64,000 nucleotides of DNA from Pricia mediterranea (GCF_032248455.1 NZ_JAVTTP010000001.1:1548501-1612500), one strand, 5' to 3'; shown: positions 1 through 9,742, counted from the stretch's first letter. Numbers and translations are program-made. Notes: generated from the letters alone by a model not told the origin.

Positions 1-165
1 ATAGCCGTTGCCGATGGGAAGGGCCTCCGTCATCCACGAATCGGCCGGTTCTTCATACCAAAGTTTCATCGGTGCTCGTTGAAGCTCCGTTTTTTGGGCC
101 AGGGCCGCAATCGTAAAAAGAGATGCCATGGAGGTAAGGTATATCGTAAGAAACCCTGATTTCAT
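1..165 (-). CDS. Glycoside hydrolase family 95 (alpha-L-fucosidase-like), N-terminal part only
   Basis: The frame is open from the ATG at 165 to the window edge, giving 55 codons. It begins with a signal peptide (MKSGFLTIYLTSMASLFTIAALAQ) and continues into LWYEEPADSWMTEALPIGNG, which matches the start of the N-terminal domain of GH95 enzymes (LWY.KPA..W.EALP.GNG). GH95 enzymes are exported exo-fucosidases or related galactosidases that trim fucose from glycans. The catalytic domain lies outside the window, so substrate cannot be judged. The divergent SDR gene at 784 would fit oxidation of released fucose, which is an inference from neighbourhood only. Confidence 0.72.
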   Translation of the reverse strand, partial: MKSGFLTIYLTSMASLFTIAALAQKTELQRAPMKLWYEEPADSWMTEALPIGNGY

Positions 166-783
166 AGTATGGTTTTTATGTTATTATTCGATGGATGTAA
201 TTGCGATGAAAACCTCCTTATCCATGTCTCTGGAATATATACTAACTTTAAACTTCCGAACCAGTGCTATTTCAAGATTTGGTCTTAGGGGATAGTTTGA
301 TGTTGAATTTTTTGAAAAATCCCAATTTAGGAATTTCTCCCGAGACGATTTCGCGCCAAACGGGATTTTCTTGTCGTTCGATTGTAATCCTGGCCGGCTT
401 TAAAACAACTTGTTCGTGTGCAAAATTGAGCTAATTTATCGCGATAATATACTATTTCGAACCAGAACCTTAAGAAAAAATGGTAGCCTTTCAAGGCTTC
501 ATGCCAATCAACTAAGTTGGACGCAACGTTATATCCACCTATATTTATACAGAATATTGTGTTGTGCTTGCACTTTGGACTTTTTTTGTTCCCACAAATT
601 GCCGGTCTCGTAACTGGAGGAAGGCGGAAACTATTCCGAACTGCAAGCGCATGTAGTCAACTACTCCCGGCAATGCCATGAGGCCTTCGTAAAGAAAAAA
701 CATTAGAATTGCGAGGCAAGCCTCGGAGTGTTTACATCCTGATTATAAAGTAGAAGAAACTAACGAAATAATAATAAAACACT
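166..783. other. Intergenic region between divergent genes, with a short palindrome
   Basis: 618 bp without a recognisable gene. A 67-codon frame at 410-613 and a 31-codon continuation to 706 in the same frame have no family features and are not called. The only structured element I see is a perfect palindrome at 712-725 (CGAGGC-AA-GCCTCG), 58 bp before the SDR start. It could be an operator or a small hairpin. Confidence 0.4.
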
Positions 784-1578
784 ATGGATTTAGGATTAAA
801 GGGAAAAGTAGTCGCCATCAGCGGAGCTGCCGGGATGAAGGGCAGTATCGGGGAAACCATACTGCAGGCATTGGCCAAGGAAGGGGCCATACCCGCCGTT
901 ATCGATCGTAATGCAAGGGGGTTCGAATATATCGCGGGACTTCAGGACCAAAATATAGATGCCTCCTTTTTCCAGACCGATGTCACCGATCCCGAACAAA
1001 TTAAAACGGCAGTAGATGGCATCATCGAAAAATATGGTCGTATCGATGTAGTGATCAACAATGTAGGGGTCAATGACGGGGTAGGATTGGATGCATCCTA
1101 CGACGAATTTATGAATTCTTTAATGTTGAACGTGGTCAGCTACTTTATGATCGTAAAATATGCGCTTCCTTTTTTGAAAAAATCCAAGGGAAACATTTTG
1201 AATATCGGTTCAAAAGTGGCCCTTACCGGGCAAGGGGGAACTTCGGGATATGCCGCTTCCAAGGGCGGTGTTTTGGGATTGACCCGGGAGTGGGCGGTCG
1301 ATTTGGTTCCCTACGGTATCCGCTCAAACGCGATTATCATCGCCGAGAGCTGGACACCATCCTATGATACCTGGATCAAGACCCTGCCGAACGGCGAGGA
1401 GAAGTTAAAATCTATCATCAAAAAGATCCCCCTTGAAAAACGCATGACCACCACCGATGAAATAGCGAACGTCTGCCTGTTTACAATTTCCGACCGATCG
1501 TCGCACACCACAGGACAGTTTATTTTCGTCGATGGCGGCTACGTACATTTAGACCGGTCGTTGCTGACCGAAGAATAG
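784..1578 (+). CDS. Short-chain dehydrogenase/reductase, possibly L-fucose dehydrogenase-like
   Basis: 264 aa, normal length for a classical SDR. It is a soluble NAD(P)-dependent alcohol or sugar dehydrogenase. Rossmann glycines lie at 14-23 (SGAAGMKGSIG), with three extra residues compared with the usual TGxxxGIG. NNVG is at 92-95 and the catalytic tetrad is N116, S143, Y156, K160 (YAASK). The C-terminus has the usual FVDGG turn. Its position divergent from a GH95 fucosidase suggests oxidation of a released sugar such as L-fucose to its lactone, but no lactonase or dehydratase is in view. SDR family is certain; substrate is an inference. Confidence 0.85.
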   Translation: MDLGLKGKVVAISGAAGMKGSIGETILQALAKEGAIPAVIDRNARGFEYIAGLQDQNIDASFFQTDVTDPEQIKTAVDGIIEKYGRIDVVINNVGVNDGVGLDASYDEFMNSLMLNVVSYFMIVKYALPFLKKSKGNILNIGSKVALTGQGGTSGYAASKGGVLGLTREWAVDLVPYGIRSNAIIIAESWTPSYDTWIKTLPNGEEKLKSIIKKIPLEKRMTTTDEIANVCLFTISDRSSHTTGQFIFVDGGYVHLDRSLLTEE

Positions 1579-1912
1579 TTTGAAATCTATGAAGCTCGCC
1601 ACCAAATCCATGAACGGGTTTTCACAAAAATTTTGATAATGCTGCGGTAAAAATCATTTCGACCTTTTAAAAATTTGATTACGTATACTCGAGGGAATAG
1701 AGAATTCTTACACTATACATTTCATAAAATTTTCAAAGTTGAGAATACTATCGGAAAAGTGCTAAGGGTTAAAACGGTGCTTTATAGCTCTATAGATAAA
1801 TTAATTATATATATTTAACTGTTTCCTTGTTAATTCTGGAACGCCCTGTTTGTAGTTTCTTGAAGACAGTTTTTGGGATGGCAGATCCAGTACACAAAAA
1901 ATTTTCCGCGAA
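1579..1912. other. Intergenic region, nothing recognised
   Basis: 334 AT-rich bases between the SDR and the cytochrome gene. No ORF, hairpin or convincing TAnnTTTG promoter element was found. It presumably carries the promoter for the 1913-9724 block. Confidence 0.4.
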
Positions 1913-4270
1913 ATGAAATCAAAAATCGCCCTAGCCTTAATTCTCTCGGGTCTGGTAGCTTTGCTCTACGTTTATAAGAAAGGTGGTTTCGACCATGGAT
2001 ATGATGGGTACTCCAAGAGGGAACTGCCGGGGACGGTGGACTATAATTTCCATATCAAGCCCATACTTTCGGACAACTGCTATACCTGTCACGGTCCCGA
2101 TGCCAACAAGCGCAAGGCCGGGTTGCGTTTGGACCTTGAGGAGACCGCGTTCGGGGAACTCCCCGAATCGCCCGGACGGTTTCCCATTGTCCCCGAAAAT
2201 CCCAATAAAAGCTCGATCTACCAGCATATAATTTCCAAGGATGCCGGCCAGTTGATGCCGCCGCCCGACTCCAAATTGTCGCTGAACGCCTACGAAAAAA
2301 GGTTGATCAAAAAATGGATCCAACAGGGCGCGCCGTTCGAGAAGCATTGGGCCTATCTGCCCCCCGAAAAATCCGAAGTCCCAAAAGCGGAATCCGCCGA
2401 AGAGGTTTCCGGAAACTGGGGCAATAACGAGATCGATGCCTTTGTTTTGGCCAAACTGGGGGAGAACGGCCTTCGGCCCTCGGAAAAGGCGTCCGACGAG
2501 ACCTTGATCCGTAGGATAAGCCTCGACCTTACCGGGCTGCCGCCCAAACCGGAAAAAGTCAGGGAACTACTCGATAAGGGTGCCGACAGCGATATTCCGA
2601 GGATGATCGACGAATTTCTGTCCTCCCCGGCCTACGGGGAGCGTATGACACAGTCCTGGCTCGATGTGGCCCGCTATGCGGATTCCCACGGATACCAGGA
2701 TGACAGTTACCGCACTATGTGGCCCTGGCGCGATTGGGTCATCCACGCTTTCAACGAAAACATGCCGTACGACAGGTTCCTGACCTGGCAGCTCGCCGGC
2801 GACCTCCTGCCCGGTGCCGACAAGGAACAGGTCCTGGCGACCGCCTTCAACAGAAACCACCCCATTACGCAGGAGGGAGGGGTCATACAGGAGGAATACC
2901 GCACCAATTACGTGCTGGACCGGACCAATACCCTGGGAAAGGGCATACTGGGCATTACCCTGGAATGCGCCCAATGCCACGACCACAAGTACGATGCCAT
3001 TACCCAGAGGAACTATTTCGAGATGTTCGCCTTCTTCAACCAGGTCGACGAGAAGGGGCTGCAGATGGACGCCGTGCAGGCAAAGAACAAAAAGTTTTTC
3101 GCGGACCCCCCTTTTATGACCATTTCGCGGGAGGATACCGAGGGCGTACTCTCCTTTGTGAATCTCGGGGAAAAGGAGAAGATCAACGTGATGGTCATGA
3201 ACGATTCCGCGCCCAGAACGACCTACCTTTTGAACAGGGGCGAATACGACCGGCCGACGGATTCCGTCCAGCCCGGAACACCTTCCTCCATTCTTGCCTT
3301 TCCCGATGAATTCCCGAAAAACCGGTCGGGACTTGCCCGGTGGCTGACCGACAAAGACAACCCATTGACCGCGAGGGTCTACGTGAACCGGCTTTGGGCC
3401 ATGCTCTTCGGCAAGGGCATTGTCGAAACCTCCGGGGATTTTGGGGTACAGGGCAGCCTGCCGACCCACCCGAAGCTGCTCGATTGGCTTGCGGTAGACT
3501 TTATGGAACACGATTGGGACACCAAATACCTGCTTAAAAAGATCATGCTCTCGGCGACCTACCAGCAGAAATCCATAATGCGGCCCGAGCTCGAAACGGC
3601 CGACCCGGAGAACAGGCTACTGGCAAGGGCGCCCCGCTTTAGGATGAGCGGCGAGATGATCCGTGACTACATCCTGACCACCAGCGGACTGCTCAACCCC
3701 GAGATCGGCGGACCGAGCGTAAAACCCTACCAACCGGCAGGGCTCTGGGAAGAGACCAATGCCGGCGAGGACCGTGGTATCCTGACCAGATACGTTCCCG
3801 ACAAGGGCGAGGACCTCTACCGCCGTTCGCTGTACACTTTCTGGAAGCGCACGCTACCGCCGCCGAGCATGACCATCTTCGACGCCCCCACACGGGATTT
3901 CTCCGAGGTACACCGCCAAAAAACGAATACGCCCCTACAGGCCTTGGTGCTGCAGAACGATGTTCAGGTACTGGAGGCCGCAAGGGTCATGGCCCAAAGC
4001 ATGTTGACGGCCGGACCGGACAGTCCCGATCTGGTAAGGGACGTGTTCCGGCGCATTCTGATCCGGACCCCCGGGGAAGAGGAACTGTCGACGCTGAACG
4101 ACTACTACCACGATACGGTCGAGCTGTACCGGGGCAATATCGGGGATGCCGAAAAACTGGTCGCCGTAGGGGAGTACGAACAGCGGGAAACCGACCCCGC
4201 GAAGACCGCCGCCCTCATGCTGACGGCACAGATCATCTATAATCTGGACGAAACGATAACAAAGGAATAG
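1913..4270 (+). CDS. Planctomycete-type cytochrome c / DUF1549 / DUF1553 (PSD1) protein
   Basis: 785 aa, anchored by an N-terminal hydrophobic segment (residues 4-21). Domain order is a PSCyt1 c-type heme site CYTCH at 56-60, then a DUF1549 region with a second CxxCH at 352-356 (CAQCH), then DUF1553 (about 420-760, including NRLWAMLFGKGIVETSGDFG). This family is abundant in Planctomycetes and marine Bacteroidota and is nearly always paired with DUF1501, as here, 3 bp downstream. The biochemical role is not settled; periplasmic redox chemistry linked to carbohydrate use has been suggested. No carbohydrate-binding insert is evident, so the protein is shorter than many relatives. Confidence 0.88.
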   Translation: MKSKIALALILSGLVALLYVYKKGGFDHGYDGYSKRELPGTVDYNFHIKPILSDNCYTCHGPDANKRKAGLRLDLEETAFGELPESPGRFPIVPENPNKSSIYQHIISKDAGQLMPPPDSKLSLNAYEKRLIKKWIQQGAPFEKHWAYLPPEKSEVPKAESAEEVSGNWGNNEIDAFVLAKLGENGLRPSEKASDETLIRRISLDLTGLPPKPEKVRELLDKGADSDIPRMIDEFLSSPAYGERMTQSWLDVARYADSHGYQDDSYRTMWPWRDWVIHAFNENMPYDRFLTWQLAGDLLPGADKEQVLATAFNRNHPITQEGGVIQEEYRTNYVLDRTNTLGKGILGITLECAQCHDHKYDAITQRNYFEMFAFFNQVDEKGLQMDAVQAKNKKFFADPPFMTISREDTEGVLSFVNLGEKEKINVMVMNDSAPRTTYLLNRGEYDRPTDSVQPGTPSSILAFPDEFPKNRSGLARWLTDKDNPLTARVYVNRLWAMLFGKGIVETSGDFGVQGSLPTHPKLLDWLAVDFMEHDWDTKYLLKKIMLSATYQQKSIMRPELETADPENRLLARAPRFRMSGEMIRDYILTTSGLLNPEIGGPSVKPYQPAGLWEETNAGEDRGILTRYVPDKGEDLYRRSLYTFWKRTLPPPSMTIFDAPTRDFSEVHRQKTNTPLQALVLQNDVQVLEAARVMAQSMLTAGPDSPDLVRDVFRRILIRTPGEEELSTLNDYYHDTVELYRGNIGDAEKLVAVGEYEQRETDPAKTAALMLTAQIIYNLDETITKE

Positions 4271-4273
4271 ATC

Positions 4274-5737
4274 ATGGAAACGGACAAAAAGAAAGACGAG
4301 AATCCCCTAAAGGTAAACCGCCGCCATTTTTTCTCGCAGCTGAGCGTAGGGATCGGGTCGTTGGCCCTCGGTTCATTGCTGATTCCCGATCTGTTCAAGG
4401 GAGCCGGCACCAAGGATGGGGCGGCCCAGGCCCTGGGCATCCCACATTTTGCGCCCAAGGCGAAGCGGGTCATATACCTGTTCCAGGCAGGGGCGCCCTC
4501 GCAACTTGAATCCTTCGATTATAAGCCCGCCCTCCAGAAGCGCATGGGCGAGGACCTGCCGGAATCGATCCGCGGCGGACAGCGTCTGACCGGGATGACG
4601 GCCGACCAGGACAAGTTCCCCTTGATGCCCTCGGCGGCCGGGTTCGGGCAGTACGGTCAGAGCGGTACCTGGATCAGCGACTACTTTCCGCACATCGCCG
4701 GAATAGCCGACGAGATTACCGTGGTGCGGAGCATGCATACCGAGGCCATCAACCACGATCCGGCCATTACTTTCTTCCAGACCGGCAGCCAACAGTCCGG
4801 GCGTCCCAGCATGGGGTCCTGGATGAGCTACGGGCTGGGCAGCGAGAACAAGAACCTGCCTTCCTTTGTGGTGCTGACATCCCGGGGCAAGGGCAACAGC
4901 CAGGGCCTGTACTCGAAACTGTGGTCGAGCGGGTTCCTCGATTCCAAGCACCAGGGGGTGCTGCTCCGCTCCGGCAAGGACCCCGTGCTCTATCTCAACG
5001 ACCCGGACGGCATCTCCCGCTCGGACAAGAAACACCTGTTGAACGAGGTGTCCTCCCTCAACAGGTTGCATCACGTCGAGACGGGGGACGACGAGATCGA
5101 ATCCCGTATCGCACAGTACGAAATGGCCTATCGGATGCAGATGTCCGTTCCAGACGTGATGGACATCTCCAAGGAGCCCCGATCCATCATCGAACTGTAC
5201 GGCGAGGACTGCCAGGTCCCCGGCACCTACGCGGCGAACGCATTGCAGGCGAGACGGCTGGCCGAGAACGGCGTCCGCTTTATCCAGCTCTACCATCAAG
5301 GCTGGGACCAGCACGGCAACCTTCCGAACGAAATGGCCGGGCAGGCCAGGGACGTCGACCAGGCCTCCGCCGCCCTGGTCATGGACCTTAAGCAGCGGGG
5401 CATGCTCGAGGATACGTTGGTGGTGTGGGGCGGCGAGTTCGGCCGCACGAACTACTGCCAGGGCAAGTTCGATCCCAAGGACTACGGGCGTGACCACCAC
5501 CCCCGTGCCTTTAGTATCTGGATGGCCGGTGGCGGCATCAGGCCCGGGCTGAACTACGGACGGACAGACGAGTTCGGCTACAATGTCATAGAAAACCCGG
5601 TCCATATCAACGATTTCCACGCCACTTTGATGTATGCCCTGGGCCTGGACCATGAACGGTTGACCTACAAGTACCAGGGCCGTCGCTTTCGTCTGACCGA
5701 CGTGGCGGGCAACGTGGTCGAGGACCTCCTGGCATGA
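4274..5737 (+). CDS. DUF1501 domain protein with Tat signal
   Basis: 487 aa. NRRHFF at 15-20 followed by a hydrophobic stretch (SVGIGSLALGSLL) is a twin-arginine export signal, so a folded, probably cofactor-bearing protein is sent to the periplasm. The body is DUF1501, a relative of the sulfatase/alkaline phosphatase fold: FQAGAPSQLESFDYKP near the start, HQGWDQHGN, VVWGGEFGRT, and GRDHHPRAFS with paired histidines as likely metal ligands. It begins 3 bp after the DUF1553 gene, the standard pairing of these two families. Function is unknown; it probably acts with its partner. Confidence 0.88.
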   Translation: METDKKKDENPLKVNRRHFFSQLSVGIGSLALGSLLIPDLFKGAGTKDGAAQALGIPHFAPKAKRVIYLFQAGAPSQLESFDYKPALQKRMGEDLPESIRGGQRLTGMTADQDKFPLMPSAAGFGQYGQSGTWISDYFPHIAGIADEITVVRSMHTEAINHDPAITFFQTGSQQSGRPSMGSWMSYGLGSENKNLPSFVVLTSRGKGNSQGLYSKLWSSGFLDSKHQGVLLRSGKDPVLYLNDPDGISRSDKKHLLNEVSSLNRLHHVETGDDEIESRIAQYEMAYRMQMSVPDVMDISKEPRSIIELYGEDCQVPGTYAANALQARRLAENGVRFIQLYHQGWDQHGNLPNEMAGQARDVDQASAALVMDLKQRGMLEDTLVVWGGEFGRTNYCQGKFDPKDYGRDHHPRAFSIWMAGGGIRPGLNYGRTDEFGYNVIENPVHINDFHATLMYALGLDHERLTYKYQGRRFRLTDVAGNVVEDLLA

Positions 5738-5822
5738 TATGGCCGAACGCAGAACAAACAACAAGGTTCAGACCAGAACACTTTAAGAACTTAGAATCCC
5801 CACTGGGGAATTATTCAACGTT

Positions 5823-6845
5823 ATGGATTTTTTTGAAACACTCTATGAGGAAATTATCGGTTTTCTGGGCATCGGGAATGCCTGGGAAATACTGCAGGGG
5901 GGCGATTATAGCGTTCTTGCTACTTACGAGGGTATTACCGCTTTTATCCTCCCCATAATCCCATTGTTGGTGCTTTTGGAATTTGTCCTTGGCCTTGTCT
6001 ATAAAAAACCGGACACCAAGGTCTATAAGGTCAACTTCCTTATTTATGTCTTTAATCGGTTCGTAGGCCGTTTTATCGCTATCGCGATGGTAGTCCTGAT
6101 CATCGGCTGGCTACAACCCTATGCGCCCTTTCAGACCTCCCCGACCTGGTACTGGTTCATATACGGCTATATCGTTTGGGAATTCGGACATTTCCTGTAC
6201 CATTATTGGGGCCATAAGGTACGGCTGTTCTGGTGCCTGCACTCCACACACCACGCGCCGGAGAACATGAACCTATCGGTAACATACGCCCATTTTTTTC
6301 TCGAGGCCCCCTATGCGGATACCATCAGGACCACGATCTGTATCCTGGCAGGGGTGGAGCCGGCAATGTTGTTCGCCATCATGTTCATAGACGGAACCTA
6401 TGGGGCCTTCATACATGTCGGGGAAAACATGATAAAGGATGCCCGCTTCGGCGCCCTGGGCAAATTCATCCTGACGCCTTCGCACCATCGCGTGCACCAT
6501 GCGAGGAACCCATTATATATGGATACCAATTTCTGTAACCTGTTGAACATCTGGGACCACGTTTTCGGCACGTACCAAGAAGAAAAAAGGGACGTAAAGG
6601 TAGAATACGGCATCACACGGCCTATGGATTCGGGTAACTTTATCGATGTATATTTCGGGGAGATCATTGCCCTGGCCAAGGACGTGTGGAACGCCCCGGG
6701 GTTAAAGAACAAGCTTATGTATATCTTTATGCCACCTGGCTGGAGCCATACCGGCGACCATCGGACCGCCAAGACCGTAAGGGAGGATTATTTCAAAAAG
6801 ACATCGACAGTCCCGAGCGTCGACGAGCAAATTATAAGTAAGTGA
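5823..6845 (+). CDS. Sterol desaturase / fatty acid hydroxylase superfamily membrane protein
   Basis: 340 aa with several membrane helices (about 37-59, 82-97, 108-120). The di-iron histidine boxes are complete: H123xxxH127 with H131, H140xxH143H144, H198, and H221H222xxH225H226. Members hydroxylate or desaturate lipids, carotenoids or alkyl-glycerols using oxygen. The start at 5823 leaves 85 bp after the DUF1501 gene. Its company (cytochromes, MauG peroxidase) suggests an electron-transfer supply, but the substrate cannot be read from sequence. Confidence 0.85.
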   Translation: MDFFETLYEEIIGFLGIGNAWEILQGGDYSVLATYEGITAFILPIIPLLVLLEFVLGLVYKKPDTKVYKVNFLIYVFNRFVGRFIAIAMVVLIIGWLQPYAPFQTSPTWYWFIYGYIVWEFGHFLYHYWGHKVRLFWCLHSTHHAPENMNLSVTYAHFFLEAPYADTIRTTICILAGVEPAMLFAIMFIDGTYGAFIHVGENMIKDARFGALGKFILTPSHHRVHHARNPLYMDTNFCNLLNIWDHVFGTYQEEKRDVKVEYGITRPMDSGNFIDVYFGEIIALAKDVWNAPGLKNKLMYIFMPPGWSHTGDHRTAKTVREDYFKKTSTVPSVDEQIISK

Positions 6846-6970
6846 CCGCTGGATAGTGGAAGCCGGCACCAATTGAACCAGTTTACAAGCAATAGGTTTT
6901 GATGACCAAAAATATATGCCCACCGGTACATGAACCATACACCTTCTGGGCACCCAGACATTCCTCGTAG

Positions 6971-8401
6971 ATGACAGAACCGACTAAATACCGCTGGGCC
7001 GATTATGGCGTTTTGGGGCTATCCATTTTTCTGGTTTTCTGCCTGCTGTTCGAACCCTATATCGAGCTTCCGAACTTAGTGGCCTGGTCGGGCCGGCTGC
7101 ATCCCTTGGTACTTCATTTCCCCATCGTCCTTTTGCTGGTCGCCGTTCTATTGGGACTAACCAACAGGCCGATCCCCAAATTGCTGCTGACCGCCGGCGT
7201 ACTGTCCGCTCTGATAACCGCCGTTTCGGGATTTTTCCTGGGCAAGGACGTGCCCATCAAGGGGGAACTGCTCTTTTGGCACCAATGGCTTGGCGGGGCT
7301 ACCGCGCTTATTGCGGCTTTGTGGTACGCACTGGAGAGAAACAAATTGACCGCGGCCCTTTTTTCAAAGATCCTTCAGGTCGCCGTATTGGGACTGATCG
7401 TGGTTACGGGGCACTATGGCGGCATGGTTACCCACGGCGAAGGGTTCTTGGCATTTCCTGCGCAGGAATCGAGGGACGTGATACCTGAGAACCCGGTAAT
7501 CTATAAAGATATCGTAGCGCGTATCCTGGACGACAAATGCGTTTCATGCCACAACCCCAACAAACAGAAGGGCGAGCTGGTGATGACCGGTTTCGACGAG
7601 CTGGTGCGGGGCGGGGAAAACGGCGATATCTTCGTTGCCGGAAACCTTGTAGAGAGCGAAATGATAAGGAGGTTACATTTGCCGTTGGGGGACGAGGAGC
7701 ATATGCCACCGGAGGGAAAGAGTCAACTCGGGGAAAACGAAATAGCCATTTTGGAACAGTGGATCGCAACGGGAGCATCCGATACGGTACGTTTGGACCA
7801 ACTGTCCGAATCCGAGCCCTTGGTAGCGCTGATAAAGGCAATGATGGCCCCCGACCCCTCCGAAAAATGGGCAGAGCTTCCCAAGGTGGCGGACACTGCC
7901 CTCCAGGCCATGGCCTCCGATTATCTGAGCATTTCACGTATCGCGGATGGCTCCGAGGCACTGGGCGCCGTTCTCTTTCCGCCCCCGGGGTACGACCCGA
8001 AGACCGTTCTCGCACTCGAACGGGTAGCGGAGAATATCGTGCACCTGGATTTGAGCGGAATTCCCATCGGCGAGGACGAGATCGATTTGATTTCCACCTT
8101 TGCCAATCTCGAACGGCTCGAGCTGGACAGGACCCCGATCGGCGATTCCGATGTGCGAAAATTATCCTCATTGAACAGATTGAGCCTGTTGAAAATCTAC
8201 GATACGGCGATTACCGACGAAAGCCTTTCCGCCCTTAAACAAATGTCCGCCCTGAAAAGCCTGTATCTTTACAGGACCGAAGTGTCCGAGGAAGGAATAG
8301 CGTCATTGAAAAAAGAGAGACCGGACCTTCTCGTTGATAACGGCATTGACCGGGCTACCAACGCTTTTTTTGTAGCGAACGATACCGTACCAGAAAATTA
8401 A
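6971..8401 (+). CDS. DUF2231-like membrane protein with c-type heme domain and leucine-rich tail
   Basis: 476 aa. The N-terminal 155 residues hold about five membrane helices and the GRLHPLVLHFP motif of DUF2231-type proteins. A planctomycete-type cytochrome domain follows with C190VSC193H194 and a downstream HMPPEGKSQL segment. The last 130 residues form leucine-rich-repeat-like units (LERLELDRTPIGDSDV, LSLLKIYDTAI, LKSLYLYRTEV). This fused arrangement is common in Planctomycetes and marine Bacteroidota next to DUF1501/DUF1553 pairs. It may pass electrons from the periplasmic cytochrome to the membrane; that is an inference. Confidence 0.82.
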   Translation: MTEPTKYRWADYGVLGLSIFLVFCLLFEPYIELPNLVAWSGRLHPLVLHFPIVLLLVAVLLGLTNRPIPKLLLTAGVLSALITAVSGFFLGKDVPIKGELLFWHQWLGGATALIAALWYALERNKLTAALFSKILQVAVLGLIVVTGHYGGMVTHGEGFLAFPAQESRDVIPENPVIYKDIVARILDDKCVSCHNPNKQKGELVMTGFDELVRGGENGDIFVAGNLVESEMIRRLHLPLGDEEHMPPEGKSQLGENEIAILEQWIATGASDTVRLDQLSESEPLVALIKAMMAPDPSEKWAELPKVADTALQAMASDYLSISRIADGSEALGAVLFPPPGYDPKTVLALERVAENIVHLDLSGIPIGEDEIDLISTFANLERLELDRTPIGDSDVRKLSSLNRLSLLKIYDTAITDESLSALKQMSALKSLYLYRTEVSEEGIASLKKERPDLLVDNGIDRATNAFFVANDTVPEN

Positions 8402-8509
8402 CCCCAACCTACAAATGACCATAAATGCAAAAAAGGCTGTTTTGATTTTGCCGGCGACCAAGGGATGCCGGCCTAATTGTAAAGACTTCCTCTTGCCTTT
8501 TTAAATTCT

Positions 8510-9724
8510 ATGATTTTGTATATGTCCGTTTACCGACTTAGGATGCTAAAAGTAATCATATCGGGACTATTTCCTCTTTGGTCCTTCCTTCCGGTCGGTT
8601 GCGGCGATTCGGTACCGGAGCAAAAAAAAGGGATGAAAAAACCTAGGGTCGTTACCCGCCTGACCGCACTTCCGGAACAGGCAAAATCCCCGAAGGACAA
8701 CCCTACGACCCCGGAAAAAGAACTGTTGGGCAGGCTCCTTTTTTACGATCCGATTCTTTCGGGGGGCAAGGACGTCGCCTGCGCCACTTGCCATCACCCG
8801 GACAATGGTTATGCCGAGTTTTTGGATATCAGTATCGGGCCCAATGCGCAGGGCCTCGGCAGCAAGCGCAGATTCAACCCCGACAACGACATTCCTTTTA
8901 TGAAGCGGAATGCCCCGACGATCATCAATACCGCTTTCAATGGTATCGACCCCTACGGTCGCCATGATCCCGAAACGGCCAGTATGTTCTGGGACGACCG
9001 CGCCAAGAGCTTGGAACTACAGGCCTTGGAGCCCATCAAGGCCTTTGAGGAAATGCGGGGCCATGGACATGGGGAAACGGATATCCTCCGAACGGTCATC
9101 GAGCGACTGAAAAAAATACCGGCATATCAAGAACTGTTTACACAGGCCTTCGGGAACTCGGAAGCGGTGTCGATCGACAACCTTGGCAAGGCCATTGCCG
9201 CTTTCGAACGGACGATCATAGCCAACAACTCCCGTTTCGACCAGTATATGCGGGGCGACAAGGATGCAATATCCCTTTCGGAAAAGGAGGGCCTTAAACT
9301 CTTTAAGTCCGTTGGCTGCATCAACTGCCACAACGGCCCGATGTTCTCCGACTATAAAATGCATGTATTGGGTGTGCCGGAAAACGATAAGCTAGCTGTG
9401 CCAGATGCCGGGGTGCAGGATACGTTCGCCTTTCGGACGCCATCGTTGCGCAATCTACGGTTTACGGCCCCGTACATGCATAACGGAAGTCTCTCGAATC
9501 TTAGACGTGTCCTGGAATTCTACGAGGATATTTCCGACGGAAAAGAACGGAATGCCAATGTGCCCAAAGGAAAATATGACCCCTTTGTCCGCGAAATCGA
9601 GCTGAGCGTTAAGGAAATGTCGCAGATTATTTCTTTTTTGGGCACGCTGAACGATAACGGGTTCGATAGGGAAATTCCTGACACGGTTCCAAGCGGACTT
9701 CCGGTCGGAGGCAATATCAACTAA
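8510..9724 (+). CDS. Cytochrome c peroxidase / MauG family lipoprotein
   Basis: 404 aa, di-heme. The lipobox FLPVGC places the lipidated cysteine at 31. Heme sites are C91ATCH95 and C270INCH274, spaced as in bacterial cytochrome c peroxidases. FRTPSLRN and YMHNGSL are typical C-terminal family motifs. Bacterial relatives reduce H2O2 or, as in MauG, oxidise a protein partner. Alternative ATGs at 8522 and 8543 are possible, because the first ten residues are atypical of a lipoprotein signal. It is the last gene of the five-gene block and could protect the di-iron hydroxylase from peroxide. Confidence 0.87.
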   Translation: MILYMSVYRLRMLKVIISGLFPLWSFLPVGCGDSVPEQKKGMKKPRVVTRLTALPEQAKSPKDNPTTPEKELLGRLLFYDPILSGGKDVACATCHHPDNGYAEFLDISIGPNAQGLGSKRRFNPDNDIPFMKRNAPTIINTAFNGIDPYGRHDPETASMFWDDRAKSLELQALEPIKAFEEMRGHGHGETDILRTVIERLKKIPAYQELFTQAFGNSEAVSIDNLGKAIAAFERTIIANNSRFDQYMRGDKDAISLSEKEGLKLFKSVGCINCHNGPMFSDYKMHVLGVPENDKLAVPDAGVQDTFAFRTPSLRNLRFTAPYMHNGSLSNLRRVLEFYEDISDGKERNANVPKGKYDPFVREIELSVKEMSQIISFLGTLNDNGFDREIPDTVPSGLPVGGNIN

Positions 9725-9742
9725 ACCCATTTTGATTTTTAC

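Noticed and set aside
410-613. 67-codon frame upstream of the SDR gene
   Set aside because: Cysteine-rich low-GC translation without a recognisable start context or domain; treated as intergenic.
2567-3511. 314-codon minus-strand frame
   Set aside because: Antisense to the DUF1553 gene, with repeated Val/Gly/His composition and no motif.
4373-5764. 463-codon frame on the minus strand
   Set aside because: It lies wholly opposite the DUF1501 gene in GC-rich DNA and has no domain-like sequence; long antisense frames are expected there.
7428-8238. Two long frames (minus 7428-8171, plus 7537-8238) within the DUF2231-like gene
   Set aside because: Arginine-rich shadow frames of the real gene, no family features.
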